NCBI RefSeq assembly: GCF_013697085.1
Contig: NZ_JACEFT010000030.1
Span: 1-37,014, forward strand
Source: Billgrantia kenyensis
GTDB taxonomy: Bacteria; Pseudomonadota; Gammaproteobacteria; Pseudomonadales; Halomonadaceae
Direction of reading: 5' to 3'
Length of the DNA: 37,014 nucleotides
Under the pieces are notes generated by a model. The model had not been told where the DNA came from and searched no databases. It worked only from the letters and a program-made list of their open reading frames with translations. The position numbers and the translations under genes are program-made. Of this stretch, positions 34,313 to 37,014 are shown piece after piece (within the stretch, counting starts at the first letter, position 1; each line of letters begins with the position of its first letter).

Positions 34313-37014
34313 CCGATCCCCGCGAGGGCGGGGATAAACCGTCCTCGATCTCGTCCTCGAGGCGCGCGATGCGCCGATCCCCGCGAGGGCGGGGATAAAC
34401 CGGTGCCGCGGCGGCCAGAGGGGATCTCAATTACCCGATCCCCGCGAGGGCGGGGATAAACCGGAGCTGGAGTCATGATCACCATCTCATCACTACCGAT
34501 CCCCGCGAGGGCGGGGATAAACCGGCATGCTGAGGCTGGCGACCGAGGAAGAGCACCCGATCCCCGCGAGGGCGGGGATAAACCGCCCGAGGCGATGGTG
34601 ACGTCCTCCAGGGTGTACCGATCCCCGCGAGGGCGGGGATAAACCGCTGAGTGAGTACTGCAGCATGGCCTTGGCCGCCCGATCCCCGCGAGGGCGGGGA
34701 TAAACCGCCCGAGGGGCACTCAGGGATTACGTGTTGCACCCGATCCCCGCGAGGGCGGGGATAAACCGCGTTCGAGCATTTACTGCTGGGAGACGGCCAA
34801 CCGATCCCCGCGAGGGCGGGGATAAACCGTGGTGCCCATCGTGATCGTCGTCGGTATCCCACCGATCCCCGCGAGGGCGGGGATAAACCGCATTACAGCG
34901 TCGAGCTGGAATCCGCCGCGCTCCGATCCCCGCGAGGGCGGGGATAAACCGCTATGGGGTCGCGCCCGCGCCAAGCTCGCCCGCCGATCCCCGCGAGGGC
35001 GGGGATAAACCATGGGCGTGGGTCGCGGCCTCATGTCAGTGGGCCCGATCCCCGCGAGGGCGGGGATAAACCGTATCCGCGGCTGCGGTCAAGCAGCATG
35101 GTGCCCCGATCCCCGCGAGGGCGGGGATAAACCAGCTGAGCCGCCCGGAGCCCGAGGCCCCCGACCCCGATCCCCGCGAGGGCGGGGATAAACCGGGAGA
35201 GGTCACATGATCTACAGCCAGGAAGCCCCGATCCCCGCGAGGGCGGGGATAAACCGCCGCGCATCTCCTCGAATACGCGGGTGCGGATCCGATCCCCGCG
35301 AGGGCGGGGATAAACCGCTGAATGCGGGCGACCGGCAAGGCGCGGCTGACCGATCCCCGCGAGGGCGGGGATAAACCGGACGGCTACCGCGTCAGCTCCT
35401 CCAACCTATCCCGATCCCCGCGAGGGCGGGGATAAACCGATAGTCGTAGTAGCGATCACAGCTCGGGCCATCCGATCCCCGCGAGGGCGGGGATAAACCG
35501 CCCTTGCCCGCTGCCGCTCCGAAATAACTGGCCCGATCCCCGCGAGGGCGGGGATAAACCGCAGGCTCAGCAGTCGATGATGCTTGAGGCCATCCGATCC
35601 CCGCGAGGGCGGGGATAAACCGTAAGCGCGGCGAACTTCCGTTGCTGTGGGCGCCCGATCCCCGCGAGGGCGGGGATAAACCGGTCACTGCCGACGTGAA
35701 GGCTATCGCTCAGCACCGATCCCCGCGAGGGCGGGGATAAACCGAACCCGGTCGGCCAGGTGTCCCGCGTCAAGCGCCGATCCCCGCGAGGGCGGGGATA
35801 AACCGGCAATTGATCGACTCGCCCGGATTCGAGTAGACCGATCCCCGCGAGGGCGGGGATAAACCGTCGCCCCGAATTTCCAGGCCCATGGCGCCGGCCC
35901 GATCCCCGCGAGGGCGGGGATAAACCGAAACATCTGGGCGGAGAGTCGTTGATATTTCACCGATCCCCGCGAGGGCGGGGATAAACCGCAGGGCGGCATC
36001 TTCAGGGGGCACCGCATATGCCGATCCCCGCGAGGGCGGGGATAAACCGGTCAGGGCGTCAGCGAGGAAGAAGGCGTGTTCCCGATCCCCGCGAGGGCGG
36101 GGATAAACCGCAGCCAGGACTCCACCTTGCGCAGCGCGGCCCCCGATCCCCGCGAGGGCGGGGATAAACCGCCAATGAGGTGCAACGTGAAGCCGAAGAG
36201 CGCCCGATCCCCGCGAGGGCGGGGATAAACCGCGTCTCGAGCACCACGTCGCCAACCGAGATCCCCCGATCCCCGCGAGGGCGGGGATAAACCGTCCGCC
36301 AGGCGGCGCACCGAATGCTTGGGAAACCGATCCCCGCGAGGGCGGGGATAAACCGTCGTCGGCATCGCGGTCGGCCTGGGCGCGTTGCCGATCCCCGCGA
36401 GGGCGGGGATAAACCGCGCTCGATGTGGTTCTGGCCGATCTGCCCCAGCCGATCCCCGCGAGGGCGGGGATAAACCGATGCGTGGCGACTGGATCCCTGG
36501 CGTGATCGACCGATCCCCGCGAGGGCGGGGATAAACCGCGCATACAGGGCTTCCCCCGCCTGCTCCTGGGCCGATCCCCGCGAGGGCGGGGATAAACCGC
36601 CTGAAGTGCGTGCGGGCATACTGCTCGTTGCCCGATCCCCGCGAGGGCGGGGATAAACCGCTTTCGGCTGCAAGCTGCACGAGCTTGTGCAGCCGATCCC
36701 CGCGAGGGCGGGGATAAACCGTGATGCGGCGGCTTGCGCCCGAGATCAAACGCGCCGATCCCCGCGAGGGCGGGGATAAACCGCCGGGTACGTACCTCGC
36801 TCGCGTGTTTGACCGCCGATCCCCGCGAGGGCGGGGATAAACCGTGGTCGGTGGTGTTATTATGGGCGAGCGTTGCCCGATCCCCGCGAGGGCGGGGATA
36901 AACCGCAGATCGGGCAGGATAGTTTCGAGGTCCACTTCCGATCCCCGCGAGGGCGGGGATAAACCGTGGTCGGTGGTGTTATTATGGGCGAGCGTTGCCC
37001 GATCCCCGCGAGGG
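34313..37014 (+). CRISPR. Type I-E CRISPR array, 44 complete repeats plus a truncated one
   Basis: The repeat is 29 bp; the base before the 28-bp core is always C. It begins CCG, then stem ATCCCCGC, loop GAGG, stem GCGGGGAT, and ends AAACCG. Cas6e cleavage would leave the 8-base handle ATAAACCG. Spacers are 32 bp, giving a 61-bp period; two are 33 bp (36233-36265 and 36722-36754). Repeats at 34984-35012 and 35106-35134 end in A instead of G. One spacer occurs twice. The 45th repeat (37000 onward) is cut by the window edge, so the array's true size and its oldest end are unknown. The leader end is next to cas2. Confidence 0.98.
36845..36998 (+). repeat. Duplicated spacer pair
   Basis: The 32-bp spacer at 36845-36876 is identical to that at 36967-36998, separated by one repeat-spacer-repeat block with a different spacer (36906-36937). 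This suggests a recombination-driven duplication of a two-unit block. Confidence 0.95.

Noticed and set aside
34294..36935. Many minus-strand open frames in the CRISPR array with repeated RFIPALAGIG, GLSPPSRGS and VYPRPRGDR
   Set aside because: These are translations of the CRISPR repeat in three frames; they are a well-known annotation artefact.

Overview
The window looks like a chromosomal segment of a high-GC gammaproteobacterium, most probably a halophile of the Halomonadaceae (Halomonas-like). This rests on overall protein character, strong AGGAG-type ribosome sites, a gammaproteobacterial-type Zur box and a canonical type I-E CRISPR-Cas locus. No rRNA or tRNA gene is seen, and the genus is an inference.

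Left part (1-9.2 kb): the start of a probable TctB-like transporter subunit; a helix-turn-helix regulator with an inverted-repeat operator candidate; a YgiD/DODA-type ring-opening dioxygenase; an overlapping three-gene export-type ABC unit (ATPase, FtsX-like permease, AttH/CrtC-like lipoprotein); an overlapping MNT nucleotidyltransferase/HEPN pair of the MntA-HepT type; an AraC regulator; and a BASS-family sodium symporter whose 3' end overlaps the AraC gene.

Middle (9.3-18.2 kb): a minus-strand acyl-CoA catabolic block. It holds a periplasmic solute-binding protein, three AMP-forming acyl-CoA ligases, an acyl-CoA dehydrogenase and a thiolase. Together they could import, activate and beta-oxidise an organic acid. 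A 150-bp MITE-like inverted-repeat element separates fadD from the upstream genes.

Zinc region (18.6-22.7 kb): a minus-strand metal ABC importer with a very His-rich binding protein, one ATPase, two paralogous permeases and a 49-residue His-rich membrane peptide with a strong ribosome site. A near-perfect Zur box precedes the outer permease. An unrecognised secreted protein and a RutE-like nitroreductase follow.

Right part (24.2-37 kb): a complete type I-E system, cas3-cas8e-cse2-cas7e-cas5e-cas6e-cas1-cas2, then a leader and an array of 44 complete repeats plus a truncated 45th, running off the window. Three things stand out. A BrxR/CapW-like WYL regulator is divergent from cas3 over an 11-bp inverted repeat that looks like its operator. 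The leader has a boxA-like antitermination element followed by a 14-bp hairpin. The array has two repeats with a changed PAM-derived last base and one duplicated spacer. The most testable novel idea is a defence-type WYL repressor controlling a I-E locus whose array may be read through boxA antitermination.
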